From positions 957,260-1,021,259 of the forward strand of contig NW_017803268.1 of the NCBI RefSeq assembly GCF_001625305.1: a DNA stretch of 64,000 nt, written 5' to 3'. The position numbers were made by a program, and so were the translations under genes. This stretch comes from Branchiostoma belcheri (lineage: Eukaryota; Chordata; Leptocardii; Amphioxiformes; Branchiostomatidae). Within the stretch, counting starts at the first letter, position 1, and every line of letters begins with the position of its first letter. The notes under the pieces are model-generated. The model saw only the letters and a list, made by a program, of their open reading frames with translations. It made no database searches and had not been told where the DNA came from. Positions 24,401 to 36,000 of this stretch are shown piece by piece.

Positions 24401-27400
24401 AGACATCAAAATAGGACGAATCTTTGTAGCACGAGTTAATAAAATATACATTCTATTGACATGTATACAAATTAGTAATTTTTCTAGACACCAAAGTGGG
24501 AAAGTCTAGGTGGATCGAACTGAGGTAGATTGTATTATTGAGAAGGTATACACATAAGCTAGTATATTTTTTGTGATAAAATATTTTCCAACCTTGAGCC
24601 AGCCGATCCTACTAGCGATAGCCGGAACGAACCATTTCTTAAACTCCTCCACTGGTGCGTCTTTAGCCGGCAGGAAGGAACAGTCGTACACGACTTTCAC
24701 CCTCTTGGGGCTCACGGCGAAGAACTGGAGCTGTGAAAAGACGACAACTACCTTAAGAATGTGACCTTACTGTTGCATCTCAAACCTTTAAGCTTTAGAA
24801 GGTTTGTGTTACTTTGGTTATGAATATGAAAATTAGCACCAAGAGGTTAGATCATTTACAGTGGTTGATAGAAGCATGTACTAGCTATAGACAAAACCCG
24901 CCAGACTATGAACTACTGTACATGAACAGACGTGGTTTTGACAAATACATGTAGGCCTCCTTTAGTCAATATTAACGTTAACTATGTTGAAATCAAATCT
25001 CCAAGCAAATCTTTGAAAGACAGTATGACATTTGTCAGGCAGTATCCATTTGCCAAGCATTAGCCATTTGCCACTCGAAGGTAAAATACTAAAATCTCAT
25101 GCTCTACTTTAGCTATGGCATAACAGTCCTATACGAGCACGAGAACATTTCAGTCCTTACTCTGCCCCTGTAGTATTTGCAGTGCAGAAAGTCCGGACTG
25201 TTGTCTCCCTCATACACGAACAGGTAGTCACTGGAGTCGGCCCAGGCCAGACGGACCTCCAGAGAACGGTCCTTGGTGAAATAGATCGTCCGACGGATCC
25301 CCTTCACAACGGTATCTGTGAAAGAGAATCAGTTACTGTCTAGAAATGTTAAGGTAAAATTGCATGTTTACCTTCAAATGGTCCACCTTAACAAATACAG
25401 TTACACGGATGGAGACATGGTGACCAGCCCCTCTAACTTTGCCCAACCACTTGCTACATAATGTACGTAATCCAACAGTACAAGGTGTCTGCTACAGCAC
25501 CAATATATGAGATTAAATCTTTAGTTGTATTAGACCATACAAAAGCCACTGTACTTTTTTGTTGTGTCAATAAAGAATCGTGTATGTATGTATTTGATAC
25601 ATTATCAATGAACTTGTTGGATTCAGTATCTGAGATCAGTTTAGTACGTTTAATGATATTAATCGATGAAACAACACAATTCTCGCAAACTCACGCGTGG
25701 ATTCGCGTATCCAACTGACGTCATTGAAGTTCCCCACGGTTCCCCACAATTTCTCGCGAGAACAGTCGACCTCCAGCTCGAAGCGGTGGTGCCCTCCCAC
25801 CTTCTCACGGACAACGTAATTCAGGATGTCCCGGATGCGAGCTCCCAACAGATGAACCTTGTAACAAGAAAAAAATCATTAATCTCCAAAAGATTGCTAT
25901 AGTACCTTATTACAAACGTGATCTTACTGCTAATGGATATATACTTTTCACAACTATGAATAAAGATGTACAATTACAGTAGTTTAATTCAAGTGATTGG
26001 GCATATTCAAATTGCTTTTGATTTGGCATGCAAAATTATTACAGCAGCATTTACATAGCACCTCTACTTATTTCTGGCCAAGGTACTAAACCAATTCTAA
26101 ATGAAAATCAAATTGTCCTCAAATTTCAAAATGAATCTCGGCCTTCACCACTTCGTCTGAAGTTGGTACCGCCCCCCGTCCCGGCTAAGAACATTGTGGC
26201 GAAGAAAACCATCAGTGTTTACTTACCATGTGGTAGGCGATGTCTTCACGACGTTTCACCGGATCTTTAATGGCGGACACGAAGCGCACGGATATGGTCA
26301 CCTTGGCGGTGTCAGTCCCTTCAACCTAGACACGAGTGGGATACAGATAAAAATTGCTGTAGCGCTGTCTAGCGACAAGTCGTATTGTCCATTTCGGACA
26401 TTAGAAAAGGAAAAAGAGGGTATAGCAGAACTTTTTAACTCTTTGTGCCTGTGTCCTAGTAGCGTAGGTTAGACCGATGGTGGGAGCTGATTTTATCAAT
26501 TGATTGACAGGGAAGTGAAGCCTGAAAGCGACCTAGCACGTGCCAAGTGGGAGTAAGTGCACGTGGGTGGCATGTGGAGGAATTCAGGAGTGGTACAATA
26601 CCCGGTCGAATTACATCATATATCCCCCCTCCACAGTTCCAATACATTCACGAAAACCCAAAAACTTTCCGGAAATCTGTCTTGGATATCAAAAGCAATT
26701 CTCCGAAGTTAAGCCTCCGATCTCTTGTTTAGATTGTTGGCAAACAAAATTGAAAACAGCCGTATGTGTAGTTTGATAGTATTACCTTGATGGTCATCTC
26801 ATAGCTGGTGTACAGCTGGTTCGGCTTGGCCTCCTCGACCCGCCAGGTCTTGGTCGCGTCGTTATTCTCCACCAGCTTCATCTCCCGCTGCCCCTCCACC
26901 AGGTCCGTCGGGTCGTAGTAGAAGGAAACCACCGTGCCCACCAAGCCAAATCCTTAACAAGGGAAAATTCAAACGAGATTGGCAATGAAAACATACATTG
27001 CCATGGCGACAGTGGTTGCTGTTAGGGATATTGTTTGTATGCCACTGCCATGATTTCAGGATTTTGAAGAAGCCTTGATAGTCAAGTCAAAGTTTATTGC
27101 ACAACTAATGTACGGATACATCGTATGGCAATTAGCGGTACTAAGTACAAATCTAAAATCTAAACTAATGCGTAAAAGAGTACTACATTCATGCTGTATA
27201 TGAATCGAACTTAAGTTACATCGTACTAGTATACAAAAGGAATGGCAAACATTATACAGGGGTTCTGTAAATCTACAACTAAATACTACTCTGTCCTATA
27301 CTTAAGTATTACTAGTATAATGGATATATATATATATATATAGTTGTATTCCTATTGTTATGTGTAAGCAATCAGTTGACTGTTTCGGAAATGACATTGT

Positions 27401-28846
27401 TTCTTTAAACTAAGGCGTTAGAAATATATTGGCCTATATATGGTGAGATTGCATCGGGGCATGACATAAGAAAAGTAAAGGTATCTGAGACTGTCTTAGG
27501 TAATGTAATACTTGTGCTGTTGGCGATAGAGTTCATAAGTGTTTGTCTTTCTTCATTGTAAGCTGGACATGTTAACATAAAATGCAATTCATCTTCTACA
27601 ATATCTTTGCAAATAGGACAACATCTGTGAGTGGCTGGTACATTGTTATGGCGTCCCTTTTCTATTTCTAAACAGTGTGAACTAATTCGTATTTTGGTTA
27701 TATTAGCGGCGAAAGATTTGTTTTGTATTAGTGAAAGATATTTCTCAAAAACGAAGTCAGATTTGACTTTGGAGTAGGTTTTCAGTTTGCTGTAATTTCT
27801 GATATTTTGCCTCCAGCCAGAAACAAACGTGTCTAAGTCTAGACAGATACAGTACACTTTACACTCCCCTGTGTGTATAGTGAACGAGCCCTGGGGTCAC
27901 GAAGTAGGGCGATAGGGAAGACAGGTTTTCCCAGGGGTTTCTAGGAATATGGTCATAGCTGTGTGTCAGCAAACAGCTAACAGACACTTGCTGTGGACAT
28001 TCCATGCCTGTGGACTAAATCCCTGTACAATTCCTAGAAATCGTGCAAACTGCACACATTGTTGTACCATTAGGCTCATCCCTGAGACGTCGCCAAAAAA
28101 CGTGGTAAAGGACCGGTATTGTGGTAAAGTACCGCTAACATTAGAGTTATGATGTTGTCTCCGATCCTTATTGCAGTGTACTAAGTATTTGGTACATGCA
28201 AAATCAAAGGTCAAGAAATGTAAGGACTTATCCACTAATTAGTAACGACATACCTTTCTTCAGTCGGAGGTTCTCGTGCCCCTCGAACTGTAGCTGCAGT
28301 TTTCTGAAGTTCCGGAAGGCGGACCAGTAGACATCAGCTGACACAGGCATGTCCTCCGTGTGTGTCAGAAACACCTCGGCCCCGTCTGGGAGAAAATCTG
28401 TTGGGGTGGTTTACCATCAGTAATTTCTGTGTAAAGTAACGTAATTGGAAACGTTTCCAATCCGTAATTTCTGTCTAAATTAATGTTAATTGGAAAGAAA
28501 GGACATCCCCATATTGTGCTCTAAGTCAATGCAATGATTCAGAAATGAATTAGAGACTACTGTTCAATTGCATAATGAGTGGCCGACTGTAAAAATCTAC
28601 ACCATATTAAAAGACCGGCCTACAATGTCAAACTCAAAAATAGTTTCACCGTTTATTTCGCGTGTGAATCTTTTAGAAATTTCCTGGTTCGTACCTCAAA
28701 ACGTTTGCCGAAAAACAGTTCAAACTATAATGACGGTAACACTAACACGTGAATATTTTCTTTTAGTGTTGTTATACACATATTAAGAGTTACTTACTCC
28801 CTGGGACGTTGCATTCGGCCACGAGTTTCTTCAAAGTCGCAGCCAT
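15488..28846 (-). CDS. SRPBCC(x3)-C2-lipoxygenase fusion protein, copy B
   Basis: Paralog of copy A with the same 21 exon lengths and phases, 1,177 aa. Exons in coding order: 28846-28798, 28397-28254, 26952-26786, 26325-26227, 25857-25695, 25315-25161, 24730-24593, 24059-23901, 23458-23306, 23053-22975, 22615-22415, 21815-21668, 21202-20919, 20507-20344, 19906-19765, 19326-19066, 18592-18232, 17763-17594, 17102-16925, 16357-16207, 15655-15488. The His, Asn and terminal Ile iron ligands and the five C2 Asp residues are all kept, so both copies look functional. Replacements I saw include PNQLYTS for PNDLYNS, MAENR for MNENR, GEM preceded by T not I, TES for LQS, and HQKF for HETF in the last exon. 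I noticed roughly 20 replacements in total, without a full count. Last two exons differ most. Neighbour on the 5' side is the divergent CPT1 promoter. Confidence 0.92.
15940..16165 (+). pseudogene. LINE open-reading-frame 3' fragment in last intron of copy B
   Basis: The + strand encodes RRARGRPRRRWIDGVTETL followed by Gln/Leu-rich sequence and a stop at about 16150. GRPRxRWxD is the usual C-terminal signature of RTE-like non-LTR retrotransposon polyproteins. Only the tail remains. It is antisense to the host gene and absent from arm A. Confidence 0.55.
17824..17926. mobile_element. Palindromic MITE, arm B copy
   Basis: Same 16-bp terminal inverted repeats as 11648-11748, at the equivalent position in intron 17. 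Confidence 0.8.
21952..21965. promoter_or_regulatory. Intronic TCTCGCGAGA palindrome, arm B
   Basis: GCTCTCGCGAGAGC is identical to the arm A site. The TATAAAA seen upstream in arm A is not kept here and the ATGGCG downstream is changed, so the palindrome is the conserved part. Confidence 0.4.
22123..22387 (-). mobile_element. Interspersed element family 1, intron 11 of copy B
   Basis: Reverse-oriented full-length member, with TGTTTACCTTCG at one end, the core CAGACGTCTGTCACCATGGT, and GCAAATGTTTACCTTTCTTA at the other. It is orthologous to 7176-7375. Confidence 0.7.
27081..27835 (-). mobile_element. 5'-truncated non-LTR retrotransposon in intron 2 of copy B
   Basis: The - strand is open through about 27832-27405 and encodes a retrotransposon C-terminus: KIRISSHCLEIEKGR then CCPICKDIVEDELHFMLTCP, the Cys/His zinc-knuckle tail found after reverse transcriptase in many marine-invertebrate LINEs. 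It ends at 27405 with a stop, followed by AT-rich 3' sequence and a TTGACT-type terminus near 27082. Arm A has an empty site at about 2561. It is sense with the host gene. No reverse transcriptase domain remains, so it cannot move itself. Confidence 0.75.
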
Positions 28847-28919
28847 GTTTTTCTTTTGTCTTGATCCTTGCTGACAGTCTCGAAAAACACCTTTTTTGAG
28901 AGAGAGGGAAAAAAAGAAT

Positions 28920-28926
28920 ATTTATA
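28920..28926 (-). promoter_or_regulatory. Candidate TATA box of lipoxygenase fusion gene B
   Basis: ATTTATA reads TATAAAT on the - strand, 74 bases before the start codon, equivalent to 1353-1359 in arm A. Confidence 0.45.
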
Positions 28927-29180
28927 GAGTCGTAGACAACGGTAGACCATAGATTTATAAATTAGAACCTTCGACTCTGATCAAAATACACGTTCGATTC
29001 AGTCCAAACAAAATATGTCTATCTTGAAAAAGGTTATTTTTTAGTATAATTTTAACAACTTTAACAAAGGTTCGTTTTACTAAATAAAATGAATTGTAGT
29101 GACGTTACCAGCCTGAATTTGAATTGGACAAAAATGTAGCCTCCGTAGCAGGCTTATAGAACTGGGGATTTGGTGGTTTT

Positions 29181-30060
29181 CGGCTGTTTTCTGATTAGCC
29201 CAGTTCTAAAACTGTTCAGAAAAGGGGGGTAATTCAACCAGGCCGGCTACATTGTCTATATGCAATCAGAAAATAGCACGTAAAAGCTCCCAAAGACCCT
29301 GAAGACCCCCTAAACCCCCAGGTTTTGGCATGCTATGGAGGCTAACAAAATTAACGGAAAGCCTACCGTGCAGTCTCGTGCAAGAAGACAGAGAGACCGC
29401 ATGCTCGGTCATGTCCCCTTATATAGGGGTCTTAATGAAGTACGGCAGGTGAACATGTATTCACGTGATTGCTGAAACACCTGTTGAGGTACAGCGACCC
29501 CTAGCGGCATCTGATCTCACTGCGTCTTCCTTTATTGACTGGATTTGATTCACCACATTTTAACTAAGGGACATACTCTGCATGCAAGTAGCTTCCCTAT
29601 ACTGACAACAAGAAACACTTGTTATTGCAAACTTACACATCTCTGCAAAGAGCTAGTGTACTTTCTGTTCCCTGTGTTTTTCCATGTTTGTAATCTGTAG
29701 TTTAAAGAAGGATAAAGCTTCAAAGGGCCACCTTATTCCTAAAAATACCACTATTAATTACATCTAAATTGTGTACAGCAAAACCAACCTCCACTGTGAC
29801 TATAAAACAGCTAAATTGGCTCAATGCTGATTATAAATTTGAATGTAAAACCAGTACAGATTGAACACCGAAATCACGGAAGCCACTTATAGAAATAGGC
29901 AGTTTTAATATACAGTAACTTTATTATTATATTCCCTAAGGAGCATTCATTAGATTTGATGACGTCAACCTGTCGAGGTCCCAGGACGAGAGGTGACCCT
30001 TCCCATGGTGCCTTGCGACAGGGTGACCTTGTGATGGTACGTCATACCGGCGAACGTATC
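29181..30060. other. Divergent intergenic region between lipoxygenase B and CPT1
   Basis: No coding sequence seen. It separates two genes transcribed away from each other. It is AT-rich apart from a GC-richer part around 29960-30060, which is the most likely start of CPT1 promoter sequence. Confidence 0.4.
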
Positions 30061-30153
30061 GTCTGAAACGCGTCTTCTCAAAGTTTTCTCTCAGAAAAAA
30101 CGATTTCCCGCGTTTTTCTCGGCAGTGTGTCGGTGAAGTTATCCAACAAGAAG
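30060..30153 (+). other. Candidate non-coding first exon of CPT1
   Basis: A possible donor AAG|GTAGGC occurs at 30153/30154, 2.9 kb before the acceptor that precedes the CPT1 start codon (CAG at 33026-33028). CPT1 genes in vertebrates have untranslated first exons, so this is a reasonable candidate. The 5' end is a guess and other donors in 30.0-33.0 kb are possible. Confidence 0.3.
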
Positions 30154-33028
30154 GTAGGCTTGAGTTTACAGAGGCATTTTGTGCAATTTGTCTTTGATTT
30201 TCGTTGTTTTCGTACGGATATTTGAGGGAAGGAACGGGGTGGGGAGGGGGGCGTGTTGCCGGTCACTTTATTTGGGTTTGACCTGTCGGTAGATTTTTAC
30301 TTCAATCGTTCAGAATATCAACATTTTCTAGAAAGCAACACGTCTAGTAAAAGATTAGGGAGCATTAGTGTTAGTCTGAAGGCTTGGTGGCCCCGAATAG
30401 GACATTTCTGCCGTTTAATAAAGTCGTATTCTATTTTCTACTTGAATCCAATTTTGGATCATGAAGACCCCAAAACACAGATTTTATGAAAACAATATTT
30501 TCTCCTGGCTACATTTTTCTCAATTTTAAAATTTCTGTCTACGAGTCGACAGTGTTAATGAATTTGTACGCATTCCATGCCCATGTTTTGAATGACCTTG
30601 TAAATCGACCTTTTGATTTTTTTTGTGTTTAGGCATTGACATGATTATTTCCCTGTTACTAGTGTTGCTGTTGCTATTTTTGTTAGTATATTTCTGATAG
30701 TGCTTTGATTTCTGTTCCTCCAGCAAGTTTTGTTATAAGTGTATTCTTTTCATGAATCTGTAATTCGCCTGTCCAACATACAGTACTTCTATAACCAATA
30801 TAGTATTTTTGTATCTGCATGCTTACAATTTGCATTGTATATGTAGACAACTTCTTTGTTGATATCTGCCTTGTGTACCTGATAGTTGATATACATGTAC
30901 ATTATAATTTAGTAGAATGTACAATGAAGAGGTATTGAGTATGTGTACAAAAATGTACATAACATTCATTGACATCAAGTAATTATGTTTGCCAACCTAG
31001 AAAAGAATTATTCAAAAATATCCAGTCAGTTCTTCCAGGAAATTGTCAAATGCGCAGTTAGATTTAGAAGGAAGCTGGCTTGTTTCCATTCCCTATTTCC
31101 TGTACACGAGGTACATTGAACACACCCACCACCATCCCCCAACACTACCCTACAGGATATGCGTCATTACAATGTTTGCGAAGCGTGACACGTGCATGCT
31201 TGAACCTTGAACGCCTGGTAAACATAGACAATAACGTCATCAGCAGACACCTTTGCAAACATACCCCTCCCCATGTTTTTTGTACTTTTGCCCTTCTGTA
31301 CTTTGATTTGTTATGGTTTTAACCATGGAGTACTGTAGGTTGAAAGACTTTGTACTGTTTTCCAAGCAATGGATCATGATGGACTTTGTAAGGGTAGTAA
31401 TATACATGTAGATGACTGCTTATTATTAAAGTTTAATCTAAAGGCTGTACAGCCTACATATTGTGTCTTATTACTAGTAGTCTATGGTGACCTTTCAAGA
31501 AACAGGTATCCATAAAATGGCTAGCAAATGTTGTCAATGCTTGGCACAAAATAATCTATGGGGCTACCAAAAAAGCTATGGGGCCACATTGGCCAGCTTG
31601 TCCTGCATTCCAGTACATGATGTTTGAATATACTAGCTAGTTTGTAGCCAAATGTGCCCAAGCGACTACCTCTATATTATTAACCGGCCATCTGGTCATA
31701 ATGACTGCTTTTCTCGGTCCCCTTGGTGGCTGTCTTAGACAGGTTTGACTACTTAATTAGGAACAGAGCTGGTGTGTTATGTAATTCTTTTACACCATGA
31801 TACTACAATGCATGTGACATTTATATTGTAGTTTGCACAAACATAAAAAATATCAAAGACTCAAAGTCAAACAGACAATTGCAACATCCTACAGTGGAAG
31901 TGGAATCTAGACATTCTTTTGTAACTTTAGTGTACTTGAACAAAGCTTTACATAATAGCGTACTTGAACATATAAAAGGCCTGTCTGCATTTCGCAAGTC
32001 CTTGGCATTCATAGGGGCAAAGTCCACTCTGTGTGTGTTCATATGTGGACTTTGACCACACGTGAGTTACCTGAATTAACCCCCTATGTGTTTATAACAT
32101 AAGGATATGGAGACCTAATCTTGTTCAAACTAGACTTGCGTAGTACAGGTACTGTGAGGTACAGACCGGAAAAATCTTGTACCTATTCCAAAAAGCCCAG
32201 GAAACATCAGTTCGTTTGTTTACACATGAATAATAACCTGTCATTCAACCCTTACAATGTATGTGTTTACTACAATGTACTACACGTACTTGTATGCACA
32301 TGCGCAGTGTGCATATACAGAGGCAGAGCGAATCATATATTATTAAAGGCATGTCGAATGAAAACAAATAGCAAGTATGTTTGGAGTAAAATCTTTTGTT
32401 CTTTAATGCATGATGTTTTGCATATTGGTTCGAGTCCAAAAACCTGTCATCTAATTTTTCCAGTCTAAACCAGTACAGCCATACTGGTACCCACTGCTTT
32501 AGTGTAACACATGTGCACTGATCTTTTATTGACTCACCTGCATTTAGAACAGTGTTCCACTGAACTTCCAGTGCCATACCCAGGCAGTCCCTTTCACAAC
32601 CATTTTGTTTTAGGGTTTGTTGCAGGACTCCTCTAGCCTTAGCTTGAAATTTTTTGCTATCAGCCCGCCAGGTTCATCATTGGGCTCCCCAGTGAAATTT
32701 TAGATTTTCAAGCCTTCAAAAGTGCAATTTTACTCATTTTGAAAGGCAAATCATGGTGTTGAGACTGAGAGTGGTTGTCGGTGGTCCTTCGGATGTTTTA
32801 ATATTTTTACTCAAGATTTTTGTTAATTTTGTATGTCAAGGTGGACGGATTCGGTTTTTAGAAAGTTCCATCACACTGCATTTATTTTACCAGCAGCTAC
32901 ACTCAGATTATATTTAAAAAAATGTTTTTCAGGCAGTGCTGGAGTTCCAGTAATTGACAGAAAAACTGGTGCTGGCCCTGGTTTGTTGTCTCAGAGAGCT
33001 TACAAGCATTTTATCACTGTTTTTGCAG
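30154..33028 (+). other. Probable CPT1 intron 1; nothing else recognised
   Basis: AT-rich, with no ORF showing codon structure or known domains. Short reading frames here are unsupported. Confidence 0.4.
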
Positions 33029-33054
33029 GTATCCTTTGATCTACTGTAGCCAAC

Positions 33055-36000
33055 ATGGCGGAAGCTCACGCTGCTGTGGCCTTCCAGTTCACCATCACAC
33101 CTGAAGGTGTAGACTTCAGGATCAGTAATGAGGCACTGAGGGCCATCTACTACTCTGGTGTACGCTCCTGGAAGAAGCGGTTCGCTCGCTTTAAGGTACT
33201 GCAACTTAGTGTATGATCTCCTGTATCTGTATCTGTATCTGTATAGCCAGTATAATTGCCCTTCAGTGTAACACAGCAGCTACGTATACCATCTTTACTT
33301 TTGATTGCTAGTACAAATGTAATTTAAAGAAGTAAATCAAATCATAGTACTGTTTCAGTCTTTAAAATAAGGTAAAACCGAAAGTCTTTAACATATAATC
33401 AACTTCATGTGATCTTTTCAGATTGTTTGTATTTTTACTTAGGTACTACCATATGTTGAAATATTGTAGTTAAGTTTTCAATTTGTTTATATTGTTAGTT
33501 GAAGCATAAACCGTGATGATAAAGCAATTTGTAGCTTCTTTGTTCACAATTTTACAGACAATACAGTTGCAACATACCTGTTGCACCCATTTGAAGAAAT
33601 GTTGAATACAAGTTGTTTGACAAGCTATTTGTTTTTTCTAGAACAATTTCCTGACAGGGCTGTACCCGGCCAGTCCCACCAGTTGGTTTGTGGTGTTGAT
33701 CTCTGTTCTGGCTTCTGTCTTCATGCGAGTCGACCCTTCTATGGGAGTGATTCAGGTTATCCAAGACCGCCTAGGATTAAGGTCAGTTGTAGTAATGTAT
33801 AGTATTATTACATAATTTCATTTTGGGTGCACAACATGAAATAAAGTAGAAGTGCTAGAACATCAGCAAAACCATAACTAATTCTCGTACAAGCATGAAT
33901 CTGAAATTCTATAGTTTGCAAATTTTATGCAAGTGATACAATAATAATCAGTGGTGAAATGCATGTGAAGAATATTACCAGACGTACTTAATAGTACTTT
34001 TACATCAATATCCTTACACAAATACATGTATCTGGTGTATTGTCATTACTATTGGTCAAAAATAGGAGCAGGACTCCAATTTTGGGTGCACAAAAGTGCG
34101 TACAAAAATGTATTTCAAACACTGATAAATATGTACATGTACATGTCCATTCAACATATGCATATGTGTGTATTCAATGAGACTACCTAGAATTAAGATC
34201 ATCTAGTGAACAAATATTATTCACTTTTCAGTCTATATTTGGTGGTTCGTAAATGATTTTAATGATAGTATAGAGCCTAAGACTCTCAGGTGAAGACAGC
34301 TATAACCTTGCCTCTATTTACAGCAACTACTTTGCAGCGCCGGCAGACTTGTACATCAGTGTAGTGATCTTCTCCACCGTACTGTGGATCGGGATGGTGT
34401 ACATGCTGCGCTACATGCTCAAACTGCTGCTGTGTTACCACGGCTGGATGTACGAACCACACGGGAAGTTCTCTCTCGTCTCCAAGATCTGGCTGGTGAG
34501 GTCACCTATTCACAAACTAGAAAAAAAGGGCATACATAAAGTAGATTTTAAATTAGTAGACACAGTCTTCATCTAATTATCAGTCACTGTCATATTATGC
34601 ATTTTGAGTTCCATACCTTAATCTAGTAATTATGAGGAGTTACAATGTATAAGACCAAATAGAAATTGTTCTTGTATTTTCCTTTTGCTGAGTTAATTTG
34701 ACAAAGCCAAAGTGGAGTGCAGTGCAGCAGCTCCACCTAGTGATTCTTATTATTACTGCATTGATTAGACTGCTATTTGCATGTTCCCAGACATTGGAAA
34801 GTGTACAGTTACCAGCAATTTTCACTTCCATGAGGTGTTCTTGTACTTGATGCTTCATATAATAATATACTTTACTATAATTGTACAAATGTACATGGTA
34901 TAATTAAATGATAATATTTTTGCTCACAGATAAATTTTCGTTATACAAGAAAAAAATCATTTTTGGTATTCTATGAAAGGGTAAATCTCCATTTCAGTAC
35001 ATGTAGTTCCCCTAGTGATGCACAGTTATTCTTTCCAGGGTTTAGTGAAGGTCTTTTCCGGCAGGAAGCCTCTACTGTACAGTTACCAAGCCTCGCTGCC
35101 TCGGCTGCCATTGCCCACCGTCCAGGGCACCATCAGTCGTTACCTGAAGTCCGTGCGGCCGCTGATGACCGATGACCAGTACAAGGAGATGGAACAGTTA
35201 GCACTGGACTTCCAGGAGACCCTGGGCCCTCGGCTGCAGAGATACCTGCTGCTCAAGTCCTGGTGGGCAACCAATTATGTAAGTGTCTCCTGTTGAGTCC
35301 TTTGCTGTAGACTTTGTAATTTGAGTTAACTACCATGGCCAGTAGGTACAATGCCATCAAACTGTTGTTCTGTTGGAGGCCTTCTCCTCTTGCCTGTTTT
35401 GGCAACACTTTTCTAGATTTGTCCGCCTTCCATAAGGGGTGACTTTGTGGCAGCAGAGCTTGGTACTAGAAGTCTTTTTTTTTTTACATCTATCTGTACA
35501 TACTTTTTTGTTTTTGTGCCACATTGTCATGATTATGTGTCTGTATATTTTGGGACATGAAAGCTGAAATAAACAATAAACGAATGCACCTCTACCAAGA
35601 CACCTTGATATTTGTCCAAGTATTCATGGAACTTCATTGTATGATGGTGTTTCAAATTTCAACATATGCCAATATTGTCAAAAACTTACAAAGTGACATA
35701 AATTCCTTAACATGTTATTTTACTTCAACTAGTGCTGCGTACCGGTTCACTGGACTTGGATCCGGACTTGTAAGAATGTTTAGGTTCAAGTCCAAAAAAA
35801 CCTAAAAGTCAAGAACCGAGTCTGGACTTATTACCATAAAAGACCATTTCACATACCCCTTTTCTTTCCAAACCACCTAAAACCTTCCGTAGATTGCAAA
35901 AACTTTGCTGCAAAATGAAGACAACATTGCCATTGGGCATCGTCAAGTGTCGACCTCCATGTTATGTGCCCAAAGTTTCGCCCAGATAACATTGCAAGGT

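Larger units (their letters stand above)
16207..29180 (-). repeat. Inverted-duplication arm B
   Basis: Reverse-oriented counterpart of 1100-13334. It is about 0.7 kb longer, mainly from a LINE fragment in intron 2 (27081-27835) and extra sequence in intron 3 (26326-26785 is 460 bp against 195 bp in arm A). Similarity to arm A ends near 29180, just past the sequence CTGGGGATTTGGTGG shared by both upstream regions. Confidence 0.93.

Noticed and set aside
27405-27857. 150-codon ORF as a host gene
   Set aside because: The zinc-knuckle tail and its absence from the matching intron in arm A identify it as a truncated LINE fragment.
1100-29180. Inverted arms dismissed as simple haplotype duplication
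   Set aside because: Inverted orientation, divergence rising toward the centre and unrelated last introns fit a genomic duplication better, though an assembly artefact is not excluded and is stated in the findings.
32121-32468. 115-codon ORF in the CPT1 leader intron
   Set aside because: Compositionally like random AT-rich translation, with Cys/Tyr runs and no recognisable domain or splice partner.
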